A stretch of 64,000 nucleotides of DNA from Flavobacterium sp. (lineage in GTDB: Bacteria; Bacteroidota; Bacteroidia; Flavobacteriales; Flavobacteriaceae): positions 1-64,000 of the forward strand of contig NZ_JANXUG010000066.1 of assembly GCF_025352015.1 (NCBI RefSeq), read 5' to 3'. A program made the translations under genes and the position numbers. Below, piece by piece: positions 1 to 8,853 of this stretch. The notes below the pieces were generated by a model, which made no database searches, had not been told where the DNA came from, and saw only the letters and a program-made list of their open reading frames with translations. Within the stretch, counting starts at the first letter, position 1; each line of letters begins with the position of its first letter.

Positions 1-65
1 GTGAAGACATCTTCGCACTTTGTTTCTTTTACGAGGAATTGACCTCCTCTTGTTTTGTCGCTCAT
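1..65 (-). CDS. Acyl-CoA dehydrogenase, N-terminal fragment (cut by window edge)
   Basis: Reading the minus strand from the ATG at 65 gives MSDKTRGGQFLVKETKCEDVF, which runs off the window. This opening (GGQFLVKET followed by an acidic 'EDVF') resembles the N-terminus of the acyl-CoA dehydrogenases common in flavobacteria. Only 21 codons are visible, so no catalytic residue can be checked. It follows the thioesterase on the same strand after 25 bases and would fit the beta-oxidation-like lower steps of a CoA-thioester aromatic pathway. The assignment is from recall of the family N-terminus and could be wrong. Confidence 0.55.
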   Translation of the reverse strand, partial: MSDKTRGGQFLVKETKCEDVF

Positions 66-90
66 GACTTATTATTTTAAATTTTGAATT

Positions 91-513
91 TTAAATTATG
101 AATGAAGATATTTTGTTTTTCATTTCCTCATTAAAAGGTTCTGCTTTAATGTTATTTCGGTCTTCGGCAATGGCTACGTTTACTAATGTTACTTCACCTT
201 CCATGCAGGTTTTTCCTTGTTCGTCTTCAAAGAGGAAACCACAAGTTACAGATGCTACACCCAGCTTTATCACCCAAAGTTTTTTGGTTAAGGTTTCTCC
301 TAAGCGTACCGCTTTTTTGAATTGTACTTTCAAATCCACCGTTGGAATTCCGTTAGTCTCATGAATTTTTGAAAACGGACGCTTTAAAGCTTCTTCGAAC
401 CAATCTTCGACCAAGTCGTTTAGCATTTCTAAAAATCGCGGATAGAAAACAATCCCTGCAAAATCAACATGCTTGAAACGGATTTTTTCCTGTTTTGTGA
501 AAGTTTGGTTCAT
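91..513 (-). CDS. Acyl-CoA thioesterase, 4-hydroxybenzoyl-CoA thioesterase (hot-dog) family
   Basis: A 140-residue protein, the usual size for a single hot-dog domain thioesterase. Near the N-terminus it has FKHVDFAGIVFYPRF, which matches the family signature in which an Asp in an 'xxVDxxGxVyyxrY'-like motif is catalytic. Such enzymes hydrolyse aryl- or acyl-CoA to the free acid and CoA. It lies in the same orientation as the upstream aryl-CoA ligase and monooxygenase genes, so a proofreading or CoA-recycling role for benzoyl-CoA-type esters is a fair inference. A 199-base gap with a palindromic repeat separates it from the gene upstream, so it may have its own promoter. Confidence 0.8.
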   Translation of the reverse strand: MNQTFTKQEKIRFKHVDFAGIVFYPRFLEMLNDLVEDWFEEALKRPFSKIHETNGIPTVDLKVQFKKAVRLGETLTKKLWVIKLGVASVTCGFLFEDEQGKTCMEGEVTLVNVAIAEDRNNIKAEPFNEEMKNKISSFII

Positions 514-587
514 ATTCTTTATGTTTTGCCACAGATTAAACTAATTAGCACAGATTTTTAAATTAATTACTTATCGTTGCAAATATG

Positions 588-706
588 TTTAGCCCGGATA
601 GTAGTGGAAATCCTTTTTATTGTTTTGAAAATAATCATCTCCACTGCGTTCTATGTCACCAAACAATAAAAAGATTGTAACGAATAGCGGGAAATAGCTC
701 CCGAAA
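588..706. repeat. Palindromic intergenic element between operon genes
   Basis: A perfect 13-bp inverted repeat (CTTTTTATTGTTT at 613-625, AAACAATAAAAAG at 661-673) encloses a 35-base loop. It is flanked by AGCCCGGATAGTAGTGG on the left and by AGCGGGAAATAGCTCCCG on the right, the latter with its own short CGGGA/TCCCG pairing. I recall this AGCCC...GCGGGAAATAGC layout as a repeat that recurs in intergenic regions of Flavobacterium genomes, but I cannot confirm copy number here. It sits at the 3' end of the glutamate-synthase-like gene (minus strand) and could end or process transcripts. Just beside it (530-537 and 549-556) CACAGATT occurs twice. Confidence 0.6.
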
Positions 707-712
707 TAAATC

Positions 713-2293
713 CTAAAATTTCTCTACCGAAGCTTTCCTCCAAAAGTACAAAAAATCTAAAGGAACGGTGCCTTCATTTAGCAAACAACCATTATCTAAT
801 TCGGGATATATTTCGTAGAAAGTTTTGACTTGTGTTCTATCGATGCGGGTACTGACGACTGTTCTGTCAACGTCATCTGGGTGTTCAATTCCTGCCGATG
901 CCATCAAATCCATCGCACTTTTTACAGTTTCCTTTTGGAATCGGGCAACTCGAATACTTTTTTCTTCGGGAACCAAGCCTTTCATCAATCTTTCATCTTG
1001 TGTCGCAACTCCAGTCGGGCAAGTATTGGCGTGACATTCCAAAGCCTGGATGCAACCTAGGGCAAACATCATTCCGCGGGCAGAATTGCACAAATCGGCT
1101 CCTATAGAAAGGTTTTTGATAATATCGAAACCAGTAATGACTTTGCCACTGCATATAATTTTGATTTGATTTTTGATTCCGAAACCATTCAGAGCATCGT
1201 AAACAAACGCCAACGCTTCGCGCAATGGCATTCCCACATGATCTGAATATTCTTGTGGCGCCGCACCAGTTCCGCCTTCGCCGCCGTCAACAGTAATGAA
1301 ATCCATATATGTTTTGGTTTCCACCATCGCTTTGCAAATGGATAAAAACTCCGATTTATTTCCGATGCAGATTTTCATTCCGATGGGTTTTCCGCCGGAA
1401 CCTTTTCGCAGTAATTTAACAAAATCCATCAATTCCAATGGCGTTGTAAATACTGAGTGTGTTGGTGGCGAAACAATATCGTGACCTTTCGATACCAGTC
1501 GGATTGCCGCAATTTCGTCGGTTACTTTTTCTTTGGGTAAGATTCCGCCATGTCCAGGTTTGGCACCTTGCGAAAATTTTATTTCAATCATTTTTACGTT
1601 ATCCAAAGTGGCTCTTTCGACAAATTTATCATAAGAAAATTTACCATCATCAGTTCGGCAGCTGAAATATCCAGTTCCAATATTCCAAACGACATCGCCA
1701 CCTTGCAAATGATAGGGAGATAATCCGCCTTCGCCAGTGTTATGGTAAAAACCTCCTTGTTTTGCTCCGTTATTTAAAGCTAAAATGGCATTCTTACTTA
1801 ATGCACCAAAACTCATTGCGCTAATATTAAATAGACTCGCATCGTATGGTTTTTCACATTGGGAAGAGCCAATCTTAACGCGTGGATTTTCATTTACATT
1901 CGAAAATGAAATCGCTCTGATGCTGTGATTTATCCATTCGTAACCTTCGTTATAAACATCTAGTTGTGTTCCGAAAGGTTGTGAATCGATCGCTTTTTTA
2001 CTGCGTTCGTAAACTAAATTTCTTTGCAAACGATTGAATGGTTTTCCTTCTAGATCGGTTTCTACAAAATACTGACGCATTTCTGGACCGAGGGATTCCA
2101 ATAAATAGCGCATTCTTCCCAATAGCGGAAAATTTCTGCGTATGGTATGAATAGATTGGTACATATCATATAATCCCATTAGAATTAACGGAATGAATAG
2201 TAATAATAGGAAACTGAATTTCCAATTGATGTAAGTCAATATGCCAATTATGGTTAAAGATGTTATGGCAAAAAGGACGAATACTTTTCTCAT
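713..2293 (-). CDS. FMN-binding glutamate synthase family protein, membrane-anchored
   Basis: This 526-residue protein corresponds to the FMN synthase domain of the glutamate synthase large subunit without the glutaminase domain. Two hydrophobic helices occupy roughly residues 5-45, so it is probably tethered to the inner membrane. The FMN-site motif GGEGGTGAAP and a CIQALECHANTCP cysteine cluster (C-x5-C-x4-C), which binds a 3Fe-4S centre in this family, are both present. Its ATG overlaps the stop of the upstream CoA ligase by four bases (ATGA), so the two are translationally coupled. Such proteins are often annotated as glutamate synthases, but without glutaminase and NADPH modules the substrate is unknown. 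The operon suggests a redox step or ammonia handling during aminobenzoyl-CoA breakdown, which is inference. Confidence 0.8.
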   Translation of the reverse strand: MRKVFVLFAITSLTIIGILTYINWKFSFLLLLFIPLILMGLYDMYQSIHTIRRNFPLLGRMRYLLESLGPEMRQYFVETDLEGKPFNRLQRNLVYERSKKAIDSQPFGTQLDVYNEGYEWINHSIRAISFSNVNENPRVKIGSSQCEKPYDASLFNISAMSFGALSKNAILALNNGAKQGGFYHNTGEGGLSPYHLQGGDVVWNIGTGYFSCRTDDGKFSYDKFVERATLDNVKMIEIKFSQGAKPGHGGILPKEKVTDEIAAIRLVSKGHDIVSPPTHSVFTTPLELMDFVKLLRKGSGGKPIGMKICIGNKSEFLSICKAMVETKTYMDFITVDGGEGGTGAAPQEYSDHVGMPLREALAFVYDALNGFGIKNQIKIICSGKVITGFDIIKNLSIGADLCNSARGMMFALGCIQALECHANTCPTGVATQDERLMKGLVPEEKSIRVARFQKETVKSAMDLMASAGIEHPDDVDRTVVSTRIDRTQVKTFYEIYPELDNGCLLNEGTVPLDFLYFWRKASVEKF

Positions 2294-3876
2294 GATTTTA
2301 GTTTAAATCTTTGGATTTTTCCAGTTTCTGTTTTGGGTAATGTTTCGGTAAAATAAATTATTCTCGGATATTTATATGGAGCAGCTACTTCTTTGAACCA
2401 TTGTTGAATATGGTTTTTCATATTGTCGGTAGCTTTATGTTTTTCTTTGAGAACAATATGCGCACAAACCAACATTCCACGTTCTTCATCGGGCAAACCA
2501 ACTACAGCACACTCCAAAATATCTTCGTGTGATAAAAGTACGGATTCTACTTCAATTGAAGCGATATTATAACCCGAAGAAATTATCATGTCATCTCCAC
2601 GGGCTACAAACCAAAAATAACCATCTTTATCCTGACGAAAAATATCGCCGGTGATATTCCAGCCTTTTTCAACATATTCTTTTTGCTTCTCGATTCGGTT
2701 TAGGTATTTGCAACCAGTGATTCCTCGAACGACTAATCTTCCGGGTTCATTTGTTGGAACTTCATTTCCTTTCACATCAATAATTTTGGCTTCATAGCCA
2801 GTAATTGCAATTCCCGTCGCACCGGGTCTCATGTTTTCTTCGTTAGAGGAAATGAAAATATGGAGCATTTCGGTAGCACCAATTCCGTCGATGATTTTAA
2901 ATCCGGTTGCGTCGTACCAATCTTGCCACACTTTTAAAGGAAGTGTTTCTCCGGCTGAAACACATTTGCGTAAGCTGGAAATATCAAATTCATTTACTTT
3001 TGAAGTAATGATACGCCAGGCGGTTGGTGCCGTAAAACAAATAGTAATTTTATGTTCTTGAATCGCTTTTAGCAACATTTCAGGCGTTGGTTTTTCTATA
3101 AGGAAAGTGGACGCCCCGAAATACATCGGAAACAATACCAATCCGCCTAAACCAAAAGTGAAACCTAATGGTGGACTTCCCGTGAAAATATCTTTTTGCG
3201 TCGGCTGTAGTGAAAAAGATGGAAATGCTTCGCAAATGTTTAATATATCTTTGTGATAATGCGCTGTCATTTTTGGCAAACCTGTTGTTCCTGATGTAAA
3301 TCCGATTAAGGCAATGCTGTCTGATTTTGAATGATAATTGGTAAATTTTTTTGGTTTGGACTGCATCATTTTTTCGAGTTCATCGTAAAAAGAAGTTTGT
3401 TTCAGAAAATCAGATTTCACCAGATTCATTTCGTCCTGCAAAATTTCGGCACATAAGGCGTGTGAGATTTCGGCACAATCAATAATGGTGGTTAATTCTT
3501 TCGAGCGAAGTAGCGGCATTGTGGCAACAACAATTCCACCAGCTTTTAAAACGGCAAACCAACACGCCACCATCATAGGATTATTGGCAGAACGAATCAA
3601 TACCCGATTTCCCGACTGCAATCCTAAATCATCAACTAAAACGTGGGCAACTTGATTAGCCTTTTCATATAAATCATTATAGGTCCAGGTGGTTTCAAAT
3701 GTTCTGATACACGGATTACTGCCGCGATTTTCCCTGATGTGATTGTCCAATAATTTATCGACACAATTCAGCATTTCAGGACGATTAAACTGTGGTGAAT
3801 CCAAAAAAACATAGTCAGGCTGCAAGACCAAACTTGGTAAATTATCGTGAGCAAAATTGTCTGTGTAATGCCTCAT
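2290..3876 (-). CDS. Aryl-CoA ligase, probable 2-aminobenzoate (anthranilate)-CoA ligase
   Basis: An ANL-superfamily adenylate-forming enzyme of 528 residues. The phosphate-binding loop GFTSGTTGLPK, the adenine-site motif GIGATE, the hinge-side TGD and the C-terminal catalytic lysine in PKTETGKIQ are all seen. Family length and overall look fit benzoate / 2-aminobenzoate-CoA ligases, which activate the aromatic acid with ATP and CoA. The preceding gene on the same strand encodes a monooxygenase/reductase of the type that uses 2-aminobenzoyl-CoA, and only 9 bases separate them. This makes anthranilate the favoured substrate over benzoate or salicylate, though sequence alone cannot prove it. 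Confidence 0.78.
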   Translation of the reverse strand: MRHYTDNFAHDNLPSLVLQPDYVFLDSPQFNRPEMLNCVDKLLDNHIRENRGSNPCIRTFETTWTYNDLYEKANQVAHVLVDDLGLQSGNRVLIRSANNPMMVACWFAVLKAGGIVVATMPLLRSKELTTIIDCAEISHALCAEILQDEMNLVKSDFLKQTSFYDELEKMMQSKPKKFTNYHSKSDSIALIGFTSGTTGLPKMTAHYHKDILNICEAFPSFSLQPTQKDIFTGSPPLGFTFGLGGLVLFPMYFGASTFLIEKPTPEMLLKAIQEHKITICFTAPTAWRIITSKVNEFDISSLRKCVSAGETLPLKVWQDWYDATGFKIIDGIGATEMLHIFISSNEENMRPGATGIAITGYEAKIIDVKGNEVPTNEPGRLVVRGITGCKYLNRIEKQKEYVEKGWNITGDIFRQDKDGYFWFVARGDDMIISSGYNIASIEVESVLLSHEDILECAVVGLPDEERGMLVCAHIVLKEKHKATDNMKNHIQQWFKEVAAPYKYPRIIYFTETLPKTETGKIQRFKLKS

Positions 3877-3885
3877 GATTTGAAA

Positions 3886-6174
3886 TTATTTTTTATTGCT
3901 CTTCGGTTTTAACGCTATTTTCATGTTTTCTACTTGTTTTCTTTCTGCAGCTTTAAGCGGATATAAATGTGAAATTCCCATTTTATACTGATTCGGAATA
4001 TCAGTAGTTTCAAACTGCTCGAAAGCTTGTGCATTTCTAACAAAATTAGCATCGATCAATAATGGTCTGCCTAATGCGACTAAATCTGCCTTTCCGTTTA
4101 GAATAATGGTGTTGATTTGATCAATATCTTGAATGTAACCAGCCGTGATTGTTGGAATATGAACGGTATTCCGAACGAAATCAGAAAACGGTGTTTGCCA
4201 CATTCTGCCGGTTTGTGGTTTTTGATTTGCAACTGTATTTCCTGTTGAAACGTTGATGATGTCTGCTCCAGCATTTTTCAAAGCTGTGGCAATAGTCAAA
4301 ACATCTTCTTCTGAAATTCCGTTTTCTGCCCAATCGGTTGCGGATATTCTAACCGACATTGGTTTCTCTTTTGGAAAAACATTTCTCATTTCGTTGAAAA
4401 CTCGTAAAGGAAATTTCAAACGGTTTTGGATGCTTCCCCCAAATTCGTCTTTTCGGATATTTGTTAAAGGCGATAGGAAAGAAGCTAATAAAAAGCCGTG
4501 ATGCGCTTGTAATTCTATCAGGTCGAATCCAGCTTCGTTCGCATTTATTGCAGCTTGTACAAATTGGTTTGTAACTATATCCATATCAGTGGGAGTCATT
4601 TCTTTTGGAGTAGAAAAATTGTTGTTAAATGCCAATGCCGATGCTGAAATTAATTCCCATGGATTTTGAAGTGCTTCACTTTCCCACGGTTTTTTTGTTG
4701 CTCCTTTTCGACCCGAATGACCAAGCTGAATCCCGATTTTTGTTTGCGTAGTTGCATGAATAAAATCAGTAATTGATTTCCATTTAACTAATTGTTCTTT
4801 AGCATATATTCCTGCACAACCTAAAGTGATACGACCTATTTCTGAAACAGCTGTCATCTCCACTATAATCAATCCGATACCGCCAGTTGCCCGGCTTCCG
4901 TAATGTATCAAATGCCAATCGTTGACCAATCCGTTTTTGGCCGAATATTGTCCCATTGATGACATTACGATTCGGTTTGAAAGCTCTAAATTTCTTAAAT
5001 TGAATTTATTAAATGCTGGTGGCATTTCCACTGCGCTCGATGTGCCAGAATTAAATTCAGATAAAACTTTATCAGTAAACGATTGATCTCTTAACCGCAA
5101 GTTTTCATAAGTTACTTTTTTTGAACGCGTCATGCATCCAAAAGCAAATTTATAAAACGGATGTTTAATGTATCTGTCCATATTTTCAAACCATTCAAGC
5201 GACACATTAGCAGCATGTTGAATCATTTCAACTGTATTTCTTCTTGATTTTTCGTAGTGTTCAAATGCTGCGTTTTTATCATTCGGAAAGGCAACAATGG
5301 CATCAGATAAGGCTATGGCACTTTCCATCGCCATTTTTGTTCCCGAACCAATAGAATAATGAGCTGTAGCTTTAGCATCTCCTAGTAAAACAATGTTGTT
5401 TACATGCCATTTTTCATTGGTTATATTTGGAAATTGCCGCCAATGTGATTTATTAGTAATTAATGAATGTCCTTCTAATTCTTCTTTAAAAATTTCCGCA
5501 ATTTTATTGATGGTATCTGTTTCATTGGTGACTTCGAAACCTGCTTTTAGCCAAGTTTCGTTCGAACATTCAAAAATCCAAGTGCTTCTACCTTTTTCGT
5601 ACTGATAGGAATGTGCTACAAAAGTTCCGAATTCGGTAATTCTAAAAAAATAGGTAAAATCATTTAGGGGTTTTGTAGAACCACACCATACAAAACGGTT
5701 TTTTTGAAGTTCAATTTTAGTTCCAAAATCATCTTGAAATTTATTTCTTATCGCACTTGAAATTCCGTCACAAGCCACAATAATGTCCGAATCTGAAAAT
5801 TGAGATAAGTCGTCAACATTATGTTCAAAATACATTTTTATTCCTTCTTCGACGCATCTTTGTTGTAACAATTGCAATAAAGTTTTTCTTGAACATCCAC
5901 AAAATCCGTTGCCAGAAATGTTTACTTTTTCACCATTGCATGCAATTACAATATCATCCCAGTAGGCAAATTTATCTCTAATTAATTCATACGATTGCAT
6001 ATCGCGTTTCAAGAATTCGCCCAATGTTTCATCAGAAAAAACCACTCCAAAACCAAAACTATCATCCGCTTTGTTGCGTTCATAGATGCTGATTTCACAA
6101 CTTGGAATTGCCTTCTTTGTCAGTATAGAAAAATATAATCCGCCTGGGCCGCCGCCTATTATAGTTATTTTCAT
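3886..6174 (-). CDS. 2-Aminobenzoyl-CoA monooxygenase/reductase-type fusion (FAD monooxygenase + old yellow enzyme domain)
   Basis: A 762-residue two-domain flavoenzyme. Residues 1 to about 375 are a class A FAD monooxygenase, with the dinucleotide fold GGGPGG at the N-terminus and the second FAD motif around GDAKATAHYSIGSG. From about residue 384 to the end is an old yellow enzyme-type reductase (NRIVMSSMGQYS, QLGHSGRKG, HHGFLLASFLSP, ALGRPLL). This architecture and length match the characterised 2-aminobenzoyl-CoA monooxygenase/reductase of Azoarcus evansii, which hydroxylates and then reduces the ring to make it non-aromatic. Databases also call the fusion bifunctional salicylyl-CoA 5-hydroxylase/oxidoreductase, so salicylyl-CoA is the main alternative substrate. 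It is flanked by the ligase and by a flavin reductase-like protein. Confidence 0.82.
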   Translation of the reverse strand: MKITIIGGGPGGLYFSILTKKAIPSCEISIYERNKADDSFGFGVVFSDETLGEFLKRDMQSYELIRDKFAYWDDIVIACNGEKVNISGNGFCGCSRKTLLQLLQQRCVEEGIKMYFEHNVDDLSQFSDSDIIVACDGISSAIRNKFQDDFGTKIELQKNRFVWCGSTKPLNDFTYFFRITEFGTFVAHSYQYEKGRSTWIFECSNETWLKAGFEVTNETDTINKIAEIFKEELEGHSLITNKSHWRQFPNITNEKWHVNNIVLLGDAKATAHYSIGSGTKMAMESAIALSDAIVAFPNDKNAAFEHYEKSRRNTVEMIQHAANVSLEWFENMDRYIKHPFYKFAFGCMTRSKKVTYENLRLRDQSFTDKVLSEFNSGTSSAVEMPPAFNKFNLRNLELSNRIVMSSMGQYSAKNGLVNDWHLIHYGSRATGGIGLIIVEMTAVSEIGRITLGCAGIYAKEQLVKWKSITDFIHATTQTKIGIQLGHSGRKGATKKPWESEALQNPWELISASALAFNNNFSTPKEMTPTDMDIVTNQFVQAAINANEAGFDLIELQAHHGFLLASFLSPLTNIRKDEFGGSIQNRLKFPLRVFNEMRNVFPKEKPMSVRISATDWAENGISEEDVLTIATALKNAGADIINVSTGNTVANQKPQTGRMWQTPFSDFVRNTVHIPTITAGYIQDIDQINTIILNGKADLVALGRPLLIDANFVRNAQAFEQFETTDIPNQYKMGISHLYPLKAAERKQVENMKIALKPKSNKK

Positions 6175-6231
6175 TTCGTCATTTAAAGGAACAAAGCAAT
6201 CTGTTCCTGATTATATTTTTTGTAGAGTTTG

Positions 6232-6837
6232 TTATCCTCTTTTGACAGAAAATAATTCTCCCATTTTTGCATAATTTGAACCTGCCAATCGGGAAATCGG
6301 TTTGTAATATTCTAAATTTATCTTATAATTATCAAATAATACTGAATCGTCAAAGTGCATCATAACTATGCGTCCAATAAGGATACATGCGCCTCCATTT
6401 TTATGATTTTCAAGAAAATAATGATGCACTAGCTTACATTCAAAATTAATTGGGCTTTCTTTCACGCGCATTGGTTTTATTTTCATTGAAGCAATGGGTG
6501 TAACACGAGCCAATTGAAACTCATCTACATCAGCATGAACAGACTGCGCTGTTATGTTCATTTGTTCGGTCAAAGATTCAGTGACCATATTAACCACAAA
6601 TTCTTTGTTTGCCAAAACATTATTGAGTGTATCTTTAGTGGTATTATTACCTATTCCGCTAGAAAACATGAGGTGCGGAGGGTCATCGCCAACAGCATTA
6701 AAATAGGAAAACGGAGCAAGGTTATTAATTCCGTTATCGTCAATAGTCGAAATCCAACCTATGGGTCTTGGAATCACAGATCCTGTTAAAAGTTTGTAAA
6801 TTGCGGTATGCTCTAATTCGTTTGGGTCAAATTGCAT
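6232..6837 (-). CDS. Flavin reductase family protein (FMN-binding split barrel)
   Basis: A 201-residue protein whose opening (YKLLTGSVIPRPIGWIST, then NLAPFSYFNAVGDDPP) is the hallmark of the flavin reductase-like FMN-binding family related to NtaB/DIM6. Members reduce flavin with NAD(P)H or bind FMN for other redox tasks. It is the first gene of the minus-strand aromatic operon, 57 bases before the large monooxygenase/reductase, so it may supply reduced flavin to it. The Azoarcus enzyme uses NADH directly, so a different role is possible. Its upstream region is a 178-base divergent intergenic stretch facing the polyketide cluster, in which no convincing promoter pair was seen. Confidence 0.8.
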   Translation of the reverse strand: MQFDPNELEHTAIYKLLTGSVIPRPIGWISTIDDNGINNLAPFSYFNAVGDDPPHLMFSSGIGNNTTKDTLNNVLANKEFVVNMVTESLTEQMNITAQSVHADVDEFQLARVTPIASMKIKPMRVKESPINFECKLVHHYFLENHKNGGACILIGRIVMMHFDDSVLFDNYKINLEYYKPISRLAGSNYAKMGELFSVKRG

Positions 6838-7015
6838 AATGTTTATTGTTTACCACAAATTAAAGCAATTTTTTTATTTTTTTTCGTAATAATAATTTTT
6901 GACCACACGCTCACAACAATAACAACACTTTTCGATAAAAATAAATGATTATAATGATTTTAATTTAAGAATAATATAACACTTTATCAAATGTATTTTT
7001 TAAATTTACTTCGAT

Positions 7016-8128
7016 ATGAAAAGAAAGGATATTATTATAATTGGTGGCGGTTTAGCTGGTTTAACAGCGGCACTACACTTACTTCAACACGGATTTGAAG
7101 TAGTTATTTTCGAAAAAAATGCATTTCCAAAACATAAAGTTTGTGGCGAGTACATTTCAAATGAAGTGCTGTCTTATTTTAAATCATTGGAAATAGACGT
7201 TGCATCATTACATCCTAAACACATAAATAAACTTATATTTTCTTTGGTTTCGGGTAAAATAATTTCAGCAACTTTACCTTTGGGTGGTTTTGGCGTAAGT
7301 CGTTACGCTTTAGATAATTATTTATACAAAGAAGTTTTACGAAGAGGTGGAGTTGTATTGAAAGAAACGGTTATTGACGTATTTTATTCTGATAATATTT
7401 TTACTATCACCTCTCAAAATGCTGTTCATACTACAAAAGTAGTTTTGGGTGCATTTGGGAAGCGCTCCAATCTAGATGTTAAATTAAATCGTAAATTCAC
7501 ACAAAAACCATCCAATTGGTTGGGTGTAAAAGCACATTATAAAGTAGATTTTCCAGATGATATAGTAGGATTACATCATTTTGACGGGGGTTATTGTGGT
7601 GTGTCAAAGGTCGAAAATAATTTGGTTAACATTTGTTATTTAAGTAGTTATGAAACATTCAAGAAGTACAAAAATATTCAAGAATATCAACAGAAAGTAA
7701 TGGGTAAAAACCCACATTTAAAAGCTATTTTTGCAGAAGCTGTTATGGAATTTGACAAGCCGTTGACGGTAAGTCAGATTTCTTTTGAATCAAAAACTTC
7801 TATTGAAAACCATATGTTGATGATTGGAGATACTGCGGGATTAATTCATCCGTTGTGTGGTAATGGTATGGCGATGGCAATTCATAGTGCTAAATTAGCA
7901 GCTTTGGCTGTGATTCCTTTTATGGAAGGAAAATGGTTGCGAAACGAAATGGAACAACAATACTCAAGAAATTGGAACTTTAATTTCAGAAAGCGTTTAA
8001 AAATTGGGAGAATATTAAGTTACTTGTTGAAGCAAGAAATAATAGCTCCATTAGTGATGAAAATTGTTACAGTTTTCCCTTTTGTTTTGACAAGTATAAT
8101 AAAAAACACCCACGGAAAACCTATATGA
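7016..8128 (+). CDS. FAD-dependent oxidoreductase, geranylgeranyl reductase-like, in polyketide cluster
   Basis: A 370-residue flavoprotein with the FAD-binding motif IIGGGLAGLTAALHL at residues about 7-21, the Rossmann-end acidic motif VIFEKNAFPKHKVCGEY, and the second FAD motif MIGDTAGLIHPLCGNG. This places it among the geranylgeranyl reductase / aromatic hydroxylase-like oxidoreductases. It opens a seven-gene operon that includes a type III polyketide synthase and overlaps the methyltransferase gene by four bases. By analogy with the Streptomyces griseus srs genes, where a flavoprotein hydroxylates an alkylresorcinol to a quinone, it may oxidise the polyketide ring; reduction of a lipid double bond is the alternative. 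Confidence 0.78.
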   Translation: MKRKDIIIIGGGLAGLTAALHLLQHGFEVVIFEKNAFPKHKVCGEYISNEVLSYFKSLEIDVASLHPKHINKLIFSLVSGKIISATLPLGGFGVSRYALDNYLYKEVLRRGGVVLKETVIDVFYSDNIFTITSQNAVHTTKVVLGAFGKRSNLDVKLNRKFTQKPSNWLGVKAHYKVDFPDDIVGLHHFDGGYCGVSKVENNLVNICYLSSYETFKKYKNIQEYQQKVMGKNPHLKAIFAEAVMEFDKPLTVSQISFESKTSIENHMLMIGDTAGLIHPLCGNGMAMAIHSAKLAALAVIPFMEGKWLRNEMEQQYSRNWNFNFRKRLKIGRILSYLLKQEIIAPLVMKIVTVFPFVLTSIIKNTHGKPI

Positions 8129-8850
8129 TTTGGATTAATACACAACAAAGAACGCATCAATTTGAGATCATGGATGATTTTGCTTTAGAGGGCGAAGTAC
8201 TTCGAGAGGCTTTAGATAAAATTGCCAGAATTAATCAACTTCTAGGAGGTAACAAACTAACGTTACAAGGGGTCAAAAGTCTGATAAAGTGTGTTGCTAT
8301 TTCAAAAGAGTTAACCATTGTTGATGTAGGTTGTGGTAACGGCGATATGTTGAGAATCTTGGCGAATTATGGAAAAAAAAATAATCTAAATTTTCGTTTA
8401 ATAGGAGTTGATGCAAATAATTTCACCATTAATCATGCTCGTGATTTATCTGCAAATTATGCTACTATTACGTATCGAAATGAAGATATTTTTGAGCAAT
8501 CATTTCAAGAGTTACGTTATGATATTTTATTGTGTACGCTCACGTTGCATCATTTTAACAACGAACAAATAATAAAATTATTAAATATTTTTAAATTAAA
8601 TTCTAAGCTCGGAATAGTAATCAACGATTTGCAGCGAAGTCAAGTTTCCTATCGTTTGTTTCAAGCGTTATGTTTTGTTTTTAAATTAAACAAAATGTCG
8701 AAAGAAGATGGATTAGTTTCTATTTTACGAGGTTTCAAAAAAGATGAATTGGTTGCCTTTTCAAAACAACTTGGCTTCAAAAAATACACCATTTATTGGA
8801 AATGGGCTTTTCGTTATCAATATATTATCAAAACAAATTTGAGCAACTAA
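8125..8850 (+). CDS. SAM-dependent methyltransferase, in polyketide cluster
   Basis: A 241-residue class I methyltransferase. The SAM-binding glycine motif is VDVGCGNGDML (around residue 70), followed by an acidic residue after the second strand (LIGVDANN), and the LLCTLTLHHF motif common to UbiE/ubiquinone-type enzymes. The start overlaps the previous stop (ATGA) and the next gene starts three bases after its stop, so it is certainly co-transcribed with the type III polyketide synthase. A likely job is O- or C-methylation of the phenolic product, as seen with the methyltransferase in the S. griseus srs cluster. The substrate is inferred from context only. Confidence 0.8.
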   Translation: MIWINTQQRTHQFEIMDDFALEGEVLREALDKIARINQLLGGNKLTLQGVKSLIKCVAISKELTIVDVGCGNGDMLRILANYGKKNNLNFRLIGVDANNFTINHARDLSANYATITYRNEDIFEQSFQELRYDILLCTLTLHHFNNEQIIKLLNIFKLNSKLGIVINDLQRSQVSYRLFQALCFVFKLNKMSKEDGLVSILRGFKKDELVAFSKQLGFKKYTIYWKWAFRYQYIIKTNLSN

Positions 8851-8853
8851 AAC

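Noticed and set aside
3886-6174. A frameshift or fusion artefact joining a monooxygenase and a reductase
   Set aside because: One continuous frame of 762 codons, and the same two-domain arrangement is known for 2-aminobenzoyl-CoA monooxygenase/reductase.
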